A DNA stretch of 36,504 nt from an uncultured Porphyromonadaceae bacterium. GTDB lineage: Bacteria > Bacteroidota > Bacteroidia > Bacteroidales > Muribaculaceae. Numbering within the stretch: position 1 is the stretch's first letter; each line of letters starts with the position of its first letter. Positions 1-8,902 of this stretch are shown piece after piece. The DNA is taken from NCBI GenBank assembly GCA_947175645.1, contig CAMWNP010000029.1:1-36504 (forward strand), given 5' to 3'. The position numbers and the translations under genes were made by a program. The notes below the pieces were generated by a model that was not told the DNA's origin, made no database searches, and worked only from the letters and a program-made list of their open reading frames with translations.

Positions 1-113
1 GTTCACAATTCGATGTCAACCATGTGTTGACAGCTCTATGTTCACAATTCGATGTTGACCTATGTTGCGAACAGCTCTATGTCAACATACATTATTCACA
101 CACTCGTTGACAC
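1..113. repeat. 13-bp-unit intergenic repeat array (cut by window edge)
   Basis: The stretch is built from short units such as GTTGACAGCTCTA and GTTCACAATTCGA, joined at ATG or CATG dyads. It is the same degenerate repeat seen in the other intergenic spaces. It lies directly downstream of the minus-strand metallophosphoesterase. No TATTTTTG-type 3' motif is seen here, unlike after most other genes in the window. Confidence 0.75.
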
Positions 114-1499
114 TCATATATTCAATGTGTTTTTGACCCTTCTAGTCTTACCATCATATACAACCATTCCATACTTATCCTTATTCAGACAGTACTTGAA
201 CGCATCCAAATCAGTAACCTCGAAACCCTTCGCAGTAGTGAATACAAAGTCTGGTCTACTAATCTCATCACGGTCATAACCTGCAGACACTCCGAAGTCA
301 AAGTACCATAGCTTACAATTGTTATTAACAAATGGTTCTAACTTCCTAATTCTCTCATCGTTGTACTGACTAAGTCCAGGGTTAGCACCAATGTCACGAA
401 ACCAACCACCAGGAGTATGGCCAACCACTTGATTCAGACATGCTTTATCAACTACTCGAGTATACGTAATGTTGTTCTTACACATGAACTTGTTCGAACG
501 TGTGAAGTATAGTTTGTTCATATTACTGATTAGATTTGAAACTTCACCATTGGGTATCTTCGAGTTATAGTTACCCAACTCTCTCAGAATCAGTTTCATA
601 AATGCAACATCGTAACTACTTCCGTTGATTGCAACAGGTTGACTCTGTATGGGAAGATTATCATGTTCGCGATTGGTTTGCGTTGTTCTTGGTACATCAT
701 TGACAAACTTCTCGATTGCACCAGATAACCATACAGTATGTGATATAACCACTGGTTCATCATTGATGAAACATACTTTCGCAAGCTGTGAGTGATATCG
801 AAATATGTGATATATCTCTTCGAACAATGGGGTAACATACTCAGTTACAAAGTCTGTGTCAGCCTTGTTCTTGTACATGAGTGTGTTGCCAATAATGCGG
901 ACATTCGGGTAAGCACGCAATTCTCGCTTCATAGTCTCCCATGTTGTTGGTAAGTCATTCGGGATTGATATAAGATGTTTGCGAAACATTGCATACCTTC
1001 CGATGATACCCAAGTCATGATTGCCGAAGATTGTTATGAGGTTTTTGTGAACTTCTGGATGTGTATATAGTGATGACAACATACATATGATGTTTCTACT
1101 GTACACCCATTCGTCGACAAAATCACCTAAGAATATAATGGTTGAGTTACATTTTGAGTTGATTGTGTACTCAGGTATGTACACCTCACATTCTTTATAC
1201 TTCGGTGTGAATATGGTATGTGAAGTGAGTGGCGACTGTTCTGAGTTGAACTTAGTTGGTACCTTAAAATCACTTTCGTTGATTGGATAGATATGTTGTT
1301 CAAAGTTGACTATCTTACCTGTAAGTGTAACAAGACCTGATAGCACTAATGGCGCAAGGAATTGGTGAAAATCCCCGTGAATATCCCCGACGAACATGAC
1401 TGACTTATCAGGTATTGTTGAACGTTGTGCTGACCAGTACTGTGTTATGAGTTTGATGCCATCAATTTGGTTAATATCCAATATGTTACTACCCTTCAT
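114..1499 (-). CDS. Calcineurin-like metallophosphoesterase
   Basis: The protein has 461 residues and carries the full set of metallophosphoesterase motifs in order: GDIHG (D39, H41), GDFVD (G125-D129), GNHD (G159-D162), SHT (H254) and GHT (H361). In this family these residues bind a two-metal centre that hydrolyses phosphoester bonds, as in Ser/Thr protein phosphatases and diadenosine tetraphosphatases. The substrate cannot be read from the sequence. The frame stays open upstream to 1583, but those 28 extra codons are translated intergenic repeat (residues such as VCQQCIICMSGQHC). I therefore start at the ATG whose complement is at 1497-1499. The order and spacing of motifs suggest a full-length enzyme. 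No promoter motif is visible upstream on this strand. Confidence 0.9.
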   Translation of the reverse strand: MKGSNILDINQIDGIKLITQYWSAQRSTIPDKSVMFVGDIHGDFHQFLAPLVLSGLVTLTGKIVNFEQHIYPINESDFKVPTKFNSEQSPLTSHTIFTPKYKECEVYIPEYTINSKCNSTIIFLGDFVDEWVYSRNIICMLSSLYTHPEVHKNLITIFGNHDLGIIGRYAMFRKHLISIPNDLPTTWETMKRELRAYPNVRIIGNTLMYKNKADTDFVTEYVTPLFEEIYHIFRYHSQLAKVCFINDEPVVISHTVWLSGAIEKFVNDVPRTTQTNREHDNLPIQSQPVAINGSSYDVAFMKLILRELGNYNSKIPNGEVSNLISNMNKLYFTRSNKFMCKNNITYTRVVDKACLNQVVGHTPGGWFRDIGANPGLSQYNDERIRKLEPFVNNNCKLWYFDFGVSAGYDRDEISRPDFVFTTAKGFEVTDLDAFKYCLNKDKYGMVVYDGKTRRVKNTLNI

Positions 1500-1750
1500 T
1501 TCGAAGTTGTTACACACAAGTGTCGACATACAATGCTGACCACTCATGCAAATAATACATTGTTGACATACAATGCTGACCACTCATGCAAACAACACAT
1601 GCGAACAATGTGTCAACCTATGTTGTGACAGCTCCATGTTCACCAGTACATGTGAATCATGTGTCAGCATACAATGTTCACCAGTACATGCGAACAACAC
1701 ATGCAGCATACAATGTTCACCAATACATGTTCACCATCTCGTGACATACC
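1500..1750. repeat. 13-bp-unit repeat array between two minus-strand genes
   Basis: The array contains near-duplicated blocks, for example GACATACAATGCTGACC at about 1528 and 1565, followed by CACTCATGCAAA. Units are about 13 bp and meet at CATG or CAATG dyads. One frame is open through the whole array and extends the metallophosphoesterase frame by 28 codons. I see no gene in it. Confidence 0.8.
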
Positions 1751-1763
1751 ATGCAAAAATATA
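1751..1763 (-). terminator. Putative 3' end motif TATATTTTTGCAT
   Basis: On the minus strand the motif begins four bases after the TAA of the upstream gene (1768-1770). The same TRTATTTTTG motif follows most stop codons in this window. Its role as a transcript end signal is inferred from position only. Confidence 0.5.
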
Positions 1764-1767
1764 CTTA

Positions 1768-2928
1768 TTACTTCTTCGTGCTGACCATGAAGAAGCCATC
1801 ACCCATGACGTACATCTTATTTTTGACATTCTTGATACTTCTGATGTTCATCTCGAAGTTAGTCAAATAGTTGTTACATACATTAACACCATCATCGTTG
1901 TACACCAATATAACAGATGTGTAATCAATACTATTCTCACCATCGAGTTCAGCATAACCAGGTGAACTTCTATATGTTACATAACTGAACTTACCACAAA
2001 CGTATACATTAGTGGCGTTGCAGAAGTGTTCGAAATAGTATTTGTTAGGATTCTGAACAACATTGAAACCATTGTCAAAATCAAAACATATGTCAGCATC
2101 AGGTTTGATGATATGATACTTATCATTGAATCTAACTATCTCGGTGAAGCTTGTTAGTTCAACAGGAAGCTTATCATATGTTTCAAAATCGTGTGTTCGC
2201 ATGATGTTGTAAATACCATTATTATAATCAACAATGACGAACCCGACTTGTTTGAAATAGTACAACTTAACAATCTTCGCAAACTCAGTATTGTGATGCT
2301 TATAGAGTGCTCTCCCGTCGTTAGTAACGTAGATATTATTATCAGCATCAGTAGCAACAATTCTGTTCTTAGATTGTGCGAACTGAATCATTTGCACTTG
2401 AACATCAATATGAGATTCAAGTGTCTCAAAATCAGTTGTAGTTAAGATGCATGTCTTCGATGAGTTGTTACATATGATTGCATATTGGTTGACATTGTTC
2501 ATGTAGAAGATTCGGCTAACATTCGAAATGTTAGGTACATTGTAATCCTTCGAGATGGTCTTGAACACATAACCTCTATTGTTGTTATCAATTTTCAAGA
2601 CAACTCCAATTGGCTCTTCGATGTAGTCAGCATGGTAACTACCATATGCTAATATGACATCTTTACTGAATTGGATAATACCGTTGATGCTGAAGTTCTC
2701 TGATGCATGTTTGTTGTTGTTCATAATCACACCATCGAATGTGCGAATCAATCTATTCTGAAATTGAGATGTTTGTTTTTGGTCAACATCTTTGTCGGAA
2801 GACCTTGATATCCTAATGTTGTTACATCGTTGGTGAGTATTCTTGTTCAGATACTGTTTGCCTTGAATGCTACGTTGTTGGTGAGCATGTGTGTTCATGA
2901 TAGTGCTTGATTGTGAAATAATAGTCAT
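1768..2928 (-). CDS. Hypothetical protein with beta-propeller-like repeats
   Basis: The protein has 386 residues and belongs to no family I can name. After a polar, low-complexity N-terminus (residues 1-65, rich in Q, N, S), it consists of alternating short hydrophobic strands and polar turns. Recurrent phrases include TTDFETLESHIDV and RTHDFETYDKLPV, about 90 residues apart, and each follows a strand ending in a Thr or Arg turn. This pattern resembles a beta-propeller of the sialidase or fibre-repeat type. The 518-residue gene at 9469 has a similar strand-rich style, but I see no clear sequence match between the two. The chosen ATG at 2928 has no promoter motif. An ATG at residue 11 (2898) lies about 25 bases after a TTATTTCAC stretch and is an alternative start. 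A 3' motif follows the stop. Confidence 0.7.
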   Translation of the reverse strand: MTIISQSSTIMNTHAHQQRSIQGKQYLNKNTHQRCNNIRISRSSDKDVDQKQTSQFQNRLIRTFDGVIMNNNKHASENFSINGIIQFSKDVILAYGSYHADYIEEPIGVVLKIDNNNRGYVFKTISKDYNVPNISNVSRIFYMNNVNQYAIICNNSSKTCILTTTDFETLESHIDVQVQMIQFAQSKNRIVATDADNNIYVTNDGRALYKHHNTEFAKIVKLYYFKQVGFVIVDYNNGIYNIMRTHDFETYDKLPVELTSFTEIVRFNDKYHIIKPDADICFDFDNGFNVVQNPNKYYFEHFCNATNVYVCGKFSYVTYRSSPGYAELDGENSIDYTSVILVYNDDGVNVCNNYLTNFEMNIRSIKNVKNKMYVMGDGFFMVSTKK

Positions 2929-2944
2929 TTATCAACTTCGTACG

Positions 2945-3340
2945 TATACGATAAGGTGGTGAGCCATATGTCGACATGTACTGTCAGCATACACTGTACA
3001 CATGTGGTCAGCAGTATTGTTCGCATGACTGGTGAGCATTGTATGTCGACACATGGGTCAGCATAGTATGTTCGCATTCGATGGTCAACATGTATTGTTC
3101 GCATTCTATGTCGACACATGGGTCAACATATGTACTTCGCATGGAGCAGTCGCAACATAGGTCTGCACTTGTATGTCGACATATACATATCGCGATATGG
3201 TGAGCATGGAGCTGTCGGAACATAGGTGAGCATAGAGCAATCGGAACATGGTCAACACATGTACTTCGCATGGGTGGGTGACCCATATATGTAAGCACTA
3301 CTGCTCACCACCCACTCGCATACTCATTCACACAGTGCGA
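2945..3340. repeat. 13-bp-unit repeat array, reverse orientation
   Basis: This 572-base gap without a gene (2929-3501) begins with units read in the reverse sense: GGTCAACATGTATTGTTCGC, GTCGACACATGGGTCAACAT, GGTGAGCATAGAGC. These are complements of the TGTTGACC and TGCGAACA units found elsewhere. Open frames across it (for example 2925-3119 and 3008-3298, minus) are only translated repeat. The rest of the gap is the duplicated hairpin module at 3343-3501. Confidence 0.8.
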
Positions 3341-3342
3341 TG

Positions 3343-3501
3343 CAAAAATATGCTGGGAAGCCAAACAAAATCACACTATCCATGTTTGGGGTTGTTTTAA
3401 TTGCTTTTCCTTGCAACGCATTGAAAACAAAAATATGCTGGAGCGCCAAATGTTAACACACTATCACATTTGGGGTTGATTTAATTGGTTTTCCTTCCAA
3501 C
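3343..3501 (+). promoter_or_regulatory. Tandemly duplicated hairpin leader, two copies
   Basis: Two diverged copies of a module of about 80 bp lie in tandem at 3343-3421 and 3428-3501, directly before an ATG. Both contain CAAAAATATGCTGG, an inverted repeat, then GGGGTTG, TTTAATTG and TTTTCCTT. In copy 1 the stem is CCAAACA (3361-3367) with TGTTTGG (3383-3389). In copy 2 it is CCAAATG (3446-3452) with CATTTGG (3467-3473). Two positions change and both are compensated, so pairing is kept. This gene has no TTATTTTTRTY box. The module is therefore a candidate alternative promoter or leader structure, which is an inference. Confidence 0.6.
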
Positions 3502-4350
3502 ATGGCCTATATAAAAATCACTTATTTCTGGGATTCTGTTTTAGGTGATTATTTTCGTATACAAATGTTTGCCCATATACGAGCATATAAGGATGCATTA
3601 GCACAGTATCTCACACAGTACAACGAGAATATTGACTGGTTCGACTTCATCAATCAGCAGGTCATCAACACTGTCGACTCGGATATGCCTGACAATCCCA
3701 ACATAGACACACCTGCTACCCCTCGAGACATCAAGATTCTCAAGCTGATTCGGTCGAGACTATGGACTGACAAGCAGCTGATGAACATCGAACAGCAGCT
3801 CAAATGCTCACGAGTTGATTATAACCTATACTACACAGACCTACTAGGCAAGTGGGAGGTCTACAGCAATGACTTGATACACTTCTTCCCTGTGTTCATC
3901 CTCGATATTAGTCCACAAACACAGCTACCTGAGGAGTTAATCAATGATGTTAGACTGAAGATTGATGTGTTACAGTCGATTTTGAAGTTGAGAGGCGTAG
4001 AATCGATGGTTGTGAGTGCTGATGAACTGAAGGGTCTAGATGAACCTAAGTACTGCCTATTCTCGACAGGTTCCGTTACATACGAGGATAACAAGGGCTT
4101 AGTCACCAATGATGTTAACAAGCTACTAATCATAGATGACTACTTCAACTTCGCGGCAAAGGAATATGAAGATGAGTTTGATAGAATATGCTTGGTAATC
4201 CGATGCATGTTGATGAATCCTGGTGAAGTTGAAGAGCTTGCCAAGTTGAAGTTTGGGATATTATACACCCAACCTGCGAGCATAGATTTCAAGCTTCATA
4301 GTCCATACTATGGTGAGGCATTTATGGATGAGAATGGAATGATTGACTAA
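3502..4350 (+). CDS. Hypothetical protein, 282 residues
   Basis: I do not recognise this protein. It is mostly soluble-looking and mixed alpha/beta. Its N-terminus is aromatic-rich (MAYIKITYFWDSVLGDYF), its central segment is helical and charged, and there is a hydrophobic stretch near FFPVFILDI. I see no metal-binding or nucleotide-binding motif and no signal peptide. The start is the ATG immediately after the second copy of the duplicated hairpin leader; no earlier in-frame ATG exists near it. A GTATTTTTGC 3' motif follows the TAA directly. It lies just upstream of rpb1 on the same strand, but 500 bases of repeat and hairpin DNA separate them, so a shared transcript is unlikely. Confidence 0.8.
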   Translation: MAYIKITYFWDSVLGDYFRIQMFAHIRAYKDALAQYLTQYNENIDWFDFINQQVINTVDSDMPDNPNIDTPATPRDIKILKLIRSRLWTDKQLMNIEQQLKCSRVDYNLYYTDLLGKWEVYSNDLIHFFPVFILDISPQTQLPEELINDVRLKIDVLQSILKLRGVESMVVSADELKGLDEPKYCLFSTGSVTYEDNKGLVTNDVNKLLIIDDYFNFAAKEYEDEFDRICLVIRCMLMNPGEVEELAKLKFGILYTQPASIDFKLHSPYYGEAFMDENGMID

Positions 4351-4360
4351 GTATTTTTGC
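4351..4360 (+). terminator. Putative 3' end motif GTATTTTTGC
   Basis: The motif abuts the TAA of the preceding gene. It fits the TRTATTTTTG pattern seen after most stops in this window. Confidence 0.5.
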
Positions 4361-4628
4361 ACATGTGTCGAAGATGTACATGCGGACCCATGTTGCGACA
4401 CCTATTGCGAACAGTACATGTCGATACATATGTTGACCACATCGCGACTGCTCCATGCGAAGTACATATGTTGACCACATCGCGACTGCTCCATGCGAAG
4501 TACATCGCGACTGCTCCATGCGAAGTACATATGTTGACCACATCGCGACTGCTCCATGCGAAGTACATCGCGACTGCTCCATGCTCACCACACATGCGAA
4601 GTACACATGTGACTGCTCCATGCACGTA
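4361..4628. repeat. 13-bp-unit array with higher-order tandem blocks
   Basis: This is part of a 500-base gene-free stretch (4351-4851). Three building blocks alternate: TGTTGACCACAT, CGCGACTGCTCCAT and GCGAAGTACAT. They form near-identical tandem blocks of about 25 and 38 bases between 4430 and 4580, a sign of recent slippage or unequal exchange. Antisense frames here encode only repeated peptide. Confidence 0.85.
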
Positions 4629-4735
4629 CGATGAGCAAGCTCAACTCAGACGTAGCCTGCGACTTGCTTGCGAGGGATTCAAAGAATCCTGCTCGAGCTT
4701 CGCTCGCGCAAGGCTCCTTCTCTGATTGCGATGGT
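4629..4735. repeat. Hairpin island A (three-base-loop hairpins)
   Basis: A GC-richer island sits inside the repeat array. It holds GGATTC-AAA-GAATCC (4675-4689) and CGAGC-TTC-GCTCG (4694-4706), both perfect with three-base loops. It also holds the 17-base element CTCAGACGTAGCCTGCG (4645-4661). The left edge GCACGTACGA and right edge TGCGATGGTGAGCA are nearly the same as in the island at 14137-14213. No coding content is seen. Confidence 0.7.
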
Positions 4736-4783
4736 GAGCATACATGTGAACATATGAACAGCATCTTTCTCAGTAACCCGAAA

Positions 4784-4835
4784 TTTTAACACTCTATTTT
4801 TGTACCAAATTTGCAATCAAAGCTTATTTTTATTC
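4784..4835 (+). promoter_or_regulatory. Two-box upstream region of rpb1
   Basis: Box 1 is TTTTAACACTCTATTTTT followed by GTACC. Box 2 is TTATTTTTATTC at 4824-4835, ending about 17 bases before the ATG. After box 2 comes CT..ATAAAC..AAT and then ATG. rpb2 has the same two boxes with nearly the same spacing (29072-29130). Box 2 matches the common TTATTTTTRTY motif. Box 1 appears only before these two polymerase genes. Confidence 0.7.
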
Positions 4836-4851
4836 TTCTCATAAACACAAT

Positions 4852-7800
4852 ATGTTCGATATTGAGAAGTACCAAGTTTTTAATTCTAATGCTGCTTACC
4901 AACTTCGGTTAGCACCTGATGAGGAGATTCTCAATCGAGCCGAAATTGTCTATGATGCTCAGCGACTCATATCCAAAAACAACACACTTGACTCAGGTCT
5001 GTTCGGTTCTACAATCATGAATCCTATCTGTGACATATGTTACAATCGAGTTGAGGAGTGTAGTGGACACTTCGCAGTCATTCAACTACCATTCCCGATA
5101 GTTCGAATGATTTGCATCAAGGACTTCAAACTACTGTTACCAATCATATGTCCAATATGTTCAGCATTACTATGCGAACATGTGGAGAACTCATTACGGT
5201 TAGAACCAGATGCAAGACTTGATTGGATTCGCAAAGAGGTTGATAAGTTCACGAAATCAGGTGAAGCGTCAGTCAAATGTCCGCGATGTAATCACACAGT
5301 TGTTCCAATTCGCATCATACAGCAAGAACCAATGTTTCGCATTGGATTGATTAACATCTCGACGAACACAGCGGAGCAAATGAATCCTATCTACATTCAA
5401 ACCATTCTCCAGAACTTCAACCAACTGGATGAAATTGGATTCTCTCGCAACTTCCATCCGAAGAACTTCATGACATCCATCATACCAATCATTCCGAACA
5501 AGTTAAGGCCAAAGACCCTTACATCATCGGAGTCAACATTGACATCGTACTATCGCGTCATTGTCGAAGAGATATGTCCGGAACTTGAAAAGGTTTACAA
5601 GACTGTTTCATCTAGATTCACACCAATCATTGAGCGCGGTGATATTGCAAACACATTCAACAAGTTCTATGATCGCCTCATGGCTTACTACCTACTCATT
5701 ACTGATATAGGTACAGACAAGACGCGCGAGACTGAACTCACATTGATTGAGAAGCGTGATCGCAAACATGTAGACATACACAACTCACTCATCGGTAGAT
5801 TCAAAGATAAGGAGAAGTCAATCTTCACCAAAGGAATCATCGACAGTCGTGTTAACATATCAGTGCGATCAGTACTTGGTGGCACTGTTGATAGCGGTGT
5901 TCAGTGTGTCAATGTTCCTTACCATATTGCGAACAAGCTCACAATGCTATATCCGGTGTACACTCAGAACATCAAACTTATGAAGCAAATGGTTGCTGCT
6001 ATGTCGGATGTTAGCATAGTGAAGAACATTAATATTCCACATGTGTTGGCAATCCTTGATTCGCGAACCAACAAGCTGACAAAAATAACTGTCAAGAATG
6101 CGCTGACCATTGCATCAACACTTCGACCTGGTGACAAAGTTGCTATTACATTGTTGAATGGTGACCTTGTTATGCAGTCCAGATTTCCAGCGATTCGTGA
6201 AGAATCATGGGGTTCGTTCCAAGTTGTGAAGGACAACAACACAATCGTCACAATCCCGCTATCAGTATGTAAGATGAAGATGGCTGACTTCGATGGTGAT
6301 GAAGCACAGATTTATGTATTAAGTTCTCACGTCACAGATGTTGAAGCACTATTGCTACATAGTGCATATCAACAACTCATTGCTTACAAAGATGGTAATC
6401 CGGCGATTTGGTACAGTGCTGATGCACCATTCGGGTTAGCAAAAGTCAAGCCAGGTGCTAAGTCATACACATACAACGGCAAGGCTGTCAATCCACCTAT
6501 TGACGTTGTACAAGTTGCTGAGTCATACTTCCCGAAGGACTTCAGATATAAGGATAAGAAGACTCATATCATTGATGGTAAGTTCGTCGATGGTAAGACA
6601 TCAATTGACAATAAGGAGATGCATAAGTACATGTGTTCACTATATGGTGCACAGACTACAGAAGCATTTATGGACAAATGCATTCAGCTCGCATATGATC
6701 TTAACCATGATTATGGTACTACTCTCGGGTTTGAGATGCGTGTCTACGGTAAAGATGCACAAGAACGAATCAAGTCATTGGTGCGAACCATGTATGAAGA
6801 CATGAAGAGAGTTGAACAATCCAACATCAAGCATAAGGATATGATTCAAATCAACATTACCGAGAAAGGTAAAGCTGAAATCAAACAAATCTTGTTCGAT
6901 TCTGCGAAAGGTACTAATGTTGACAAACTCGGGTTCACCGTTGAGAGACAGGATGAGTACTACCAGATTGTTGTCATGTTGGATCACATTACTAGTGACG
7001 GCATGAGAATCAAACCAGTATTGGCTGAAGGTACAAGAGTGAACTGTGCATTTCCACGTGATTCGATTGACCCATGTGCTTACGGATTTGTGAAGTGTGG
7101 ATATGATGGTGACAAGAGTCCAATCGTTGAGTTCTACGAGAGTAAGCAACAACGATATAGCTTGTTCGTCAAGGGTAAAGGTACTGCTAAGCAAGGATAT
7201 ATGAGCAAGAAGTTGTGCGTCACATATGGTAACAACTTCGTTGACTATAATGGTCAACTCATTAATAATTTCAAGATTGTCAGCACTCAGTACGGCTGTT
7301 GTGGTCTCAATCCGAGGTTGTATGTATTGCAACAAATGCCTGACATCTTCATGGGTAGAAGTGAGTTCGTGAAGAAGTATAGCGACAAGAGACTTGTTGA
7401 GTGTTATGACAAGATTCATGAGTACATGGATAGGTATGCAACATTTACGAACTTCACGAAGTTGGAAGCAGTCAAAGATACATTTGTTGCAGGTGTCAAT
7501 TACAAAGAGTTCATCGAGAATCATGCTGAGAAGGGTAAGACTGACCAGAAGCTGATTGACAAGTTTGTGAGCGACATATATGAAGCATTCTGTCCACCAG
7601 CATATAGCGAACAGTATATCAAAGAGAATCTTGTTGAACATGAGTACTTCTTCCGTGCGAAGATGCAAGAGTACAAGTGTAGTGATGAGGTTTGTCAGAA
7701 GTTATATGAGTTGTTCATCTGGAGTCTTGTTGACGGTGGTGACCCTGTGGGAATGAAAGCAAGTATTGCCACATCTGAACCACTCACGCAAGCTACATTG

Positions 7801-8844
7801 CATGCCATTCATCACCTAGGTGGTGGAGGTGTTGATGAAGACAGACTGAACAAAGTTGTTGGTGTTGACAGATTCGAAGAGCTATTGGGTGGGAATAAGA
7901 GTAAGGCTACCATCATCACGTTCACATTGTATGATGACAGCAAAGAAGCATGCTATGCCTTTGCGAACGAACAGGAGACCTTCCATTTCAACAACATCTG
8001 GACAAGGTTGGAGATTGGCATTTGTGAGAAGATTCCTCAGAAGATACTTGACTTACATCCGAATGTGAACCTGAAGGATGCTGAAATCAATAACTACTTC
8101 GTGAAGAGCATATGGAATGTTAGCACGATTGCAGCATATAAGATTCACGTTGTTGATGTGATCAATGCGTTGATGAAGAACTATAGCGAGATTATGTTCA
8201 TCACAGGGTTTGTGTTGAATTCGACTGAGTTCATGGCTTACATATTCTTTAAGCCAACTGTCAAGGCTAGTCAAATCAACAACATTATCGAAGACTGGAA
8301 CTTCGAGAATAGTAGGACAATCATACACGGCAAGTACTTGAAGAACTGCTTCGTCAGTGAGAATAAGAACAGACCTGGTCATTATATCATCGAAGCGAAC
8401 GAAGTTGTACCTAATGTTATGGCTTTGCAGAATCTTATTTACGACCCAAGAGTTGACCCATATGGTTGCAAGACTACTAATCCGGATGTCTACTTTAAGA
8501 TGTTTGGTGTGTTCGAAGCAAGTGCGAGACAGTATGAGGAATTAATATATACTGCTATCAATCTCAGTGACACAAATGGTGTACTTCATAGACATTACAA
8601 GGTGCTTGCCGATGCTACTTACAGCACGGGTGAACCACGATATGCAAGCAGGAATAGCTTACGACATGATCGTGAGATGGATACGTTAAGATTGGTTCAG
8701 TTCGAAACTGCTAAAGATATGATGCAACAGGCGTTGCGATTCGGGGATATTCAACCTGTTGCTGACCCTGTGAGTGCACAGGTGTTTGGTGAGTTACCTA
8801 ATTTGGGTACTGGTGCTAGCAAGGTAAGTCTATATGTTGAGTGA
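4852..8844 (+). CDS. rpb1: DNA-directed RNA polymerase subunit 1 (Rpb1-like)
   Basis: The protein has 1330 residues and is the largest subunit of a Pol II-type RNA polymerase. The N-terminal clamp has a zinc site, CDICYNRVEECSGHF (C60, C63, C70, H73), then CPICSALLCEH near 100 and CPRC near 142. The catalytic Mg-binding motif is ADFDGDE with D479, D481 and D483, close to the family NADFDGDE. The bridge-helix and trigger-loop region, around residues 967-1010, reads SIATSEPLTQATLHAIHHLG, where cellular enzymes have GEPSTQMTLNTFH. The C-terminus ends in FGELPNLGTG and has no heptad CTD, as is usual for viral Rpb1. The size is near that of poxvirus RPO147. rpb2 lies about 20 kb downstream on the same strand and shares its upstream boxes. 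Virally encoded transcription of this virus's own genes is the expected role. Confidence 0.96.
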   Translation: MFDIEKYQVFNSNAAYQLRLAPDEEILNRAEIVYDAQRLISKNNTLDSGLFGSTIMNPICDICYNRVEECSGHFAVIQLPFPIVRMICIKDFKLLLPIICPICSALLCEHVENSLRLEPDARLDWIRKEVDKFTKSGEASVKCPRCNHTVVPIRIIQQEPMFRIGLINISTNTAEQMNPIYIQTILQNFNQLDEIGFSRNFHPKNFMTSIIPIIPNKLRPKTLTSSESTLTSYYRVIVEEICPELEKVYKTVSSRFTPIIERGDIANTFNKFYDRLMAYYLLITDIGTDKTRETELTLIEKRDRKHVDIHNSLIGRFKDKEKSIFTKGIIDSRVNISVRSVLGGTVDSGVQCVNVPYHIANKLTMLYPVYTQNIKLMKQMVAAMSDVSIVKNINIPHVLAILDSRTNKLTKITVKNALTIASTLRPGDKVAITLLNGDLVMQSRFPAIREESWGSFQVVKDNNTIVTIPLSVCKMKMADFDGDEAQIYVLSSHVTDVEALLLHSAYQQLIAYKDGNPAIWYSADAPFGLAKVKPGAKSYTYNGKAVNPPIDVVQVAESYFPKDFRYKDKKTHIIDGKFVDGKTSIDNKEMHKYMCSLYGAQTTEAFMDKCIQLAYDLNHDYGTTLGFEMRVYGKDAQERIKSLVRTMYEDMKRVEQSNIKHKDMIQINITEKGKAEIKQILFDSAKGTNVDKLGFTVERQDEYYQIVVMLDHITSDGMRIKPVLAEGTRVNCAFPRDSIDPCAYGFVKCGYDGDKSPIVEFYESKQQRYSLFVKGKGTAKQGYMSKKLCVTYGNNFVDYNGQLINNFKIVSTQYGCCGLNPRLYVLQQMPDIFMGRSEFVKKYSDKRLVECYDKIHEYMDRYATFTNFTKLEAVKDTFVAGVNYKEFIENHAEKGKTDQKLIDKFVSDIYEAFCPPAYSEQYIKENLVEHEYFFRAKMQEYKCSDEVCQKLYELFIWSLVDGGDPVGMKASIATSEPLTQATLHAIHHLGGGGVDEDRLNKVVGVDRFEELLGGNKSKATIITFTLYDDSKEACYAFANEQETFHFNNIWTRLEIGICEKIPQKILDLHPNVNLKDAEINNYFVKSIWNVSTIAAYKIHVVDVINALMKNYSEIMFITGFVLNSTEFMAYIFFKPTVKASQINNIIEDWNFENSRTIIHGKYLKNCFVSENKNRPGHYIIEANEVVPNVMALQNLIYDPRVDPYGCKTTNPDVYFKMFGVFEASARQYEELIYTAINLSDTNGVLHRHYKVLADATYSTGEPRYASRNSLRHDREMDTLRLVQFETAKDMMQQALRFGDIQPVADPVSAQVFGELPNLGTGASKVSLYVE

Positions 8845-8851
8845 ATGTAAG

Positions 8852-8902
8852 ATATATTTTTGAGACTGCGCAAGCTCGTCTCTCCGAGCTACGCTCGTTG
8901 CG
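8852..8902 (+). terminator. 3' motif plus nested hairpin after rpb1 (island B)
   Basis: ATATATTTTTG begins seven bases after the rpb1 TGA. It is followed by a nested palindrome with an outer stem CGCAA (8869-8873) and TTGCG (8898-8902). The inner perfect hairpin is CGAGC-TAC-GCTCG (8885-8897). The inner stem is identical to one in island A at 4694-4706. Motif plus hairpin resembles a transcript 3' end, but this is inferred. Confidence 0.55.

Noticed and set aside
2925-3298. Overlapping minus-strand open frames (2925-3119, 3008-3298)
   Set aside because: Both are translations of the 13-bp repeat array, with Cys/His/Ser periodic peptide and no independent gene signals.
4322-4725. Open frames on both strands through the 4.3-4.7 kb array
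   Set aside because: The peptides are the same repeated phrase (such as HGAVAMYFAWSSR or LLHAKYIATAP), produced by tandem repeat DNA.
4629-4735. Hairpin islands as bacterial-type intrinsic terminators
   Set aside because: The stems are short with three-base loops and are not followed by T runs. The T-rich 3' motif lies before them, close to the stop, and islands follow only some genes.
6775-7668. A 297-codon minus-strand open frame inside rpb1
   Set aside because: The plus strand here encodes continuous polymerase sequence. The antisense frame has no recognisable motifs and is a by-product of rpb1 codon use.
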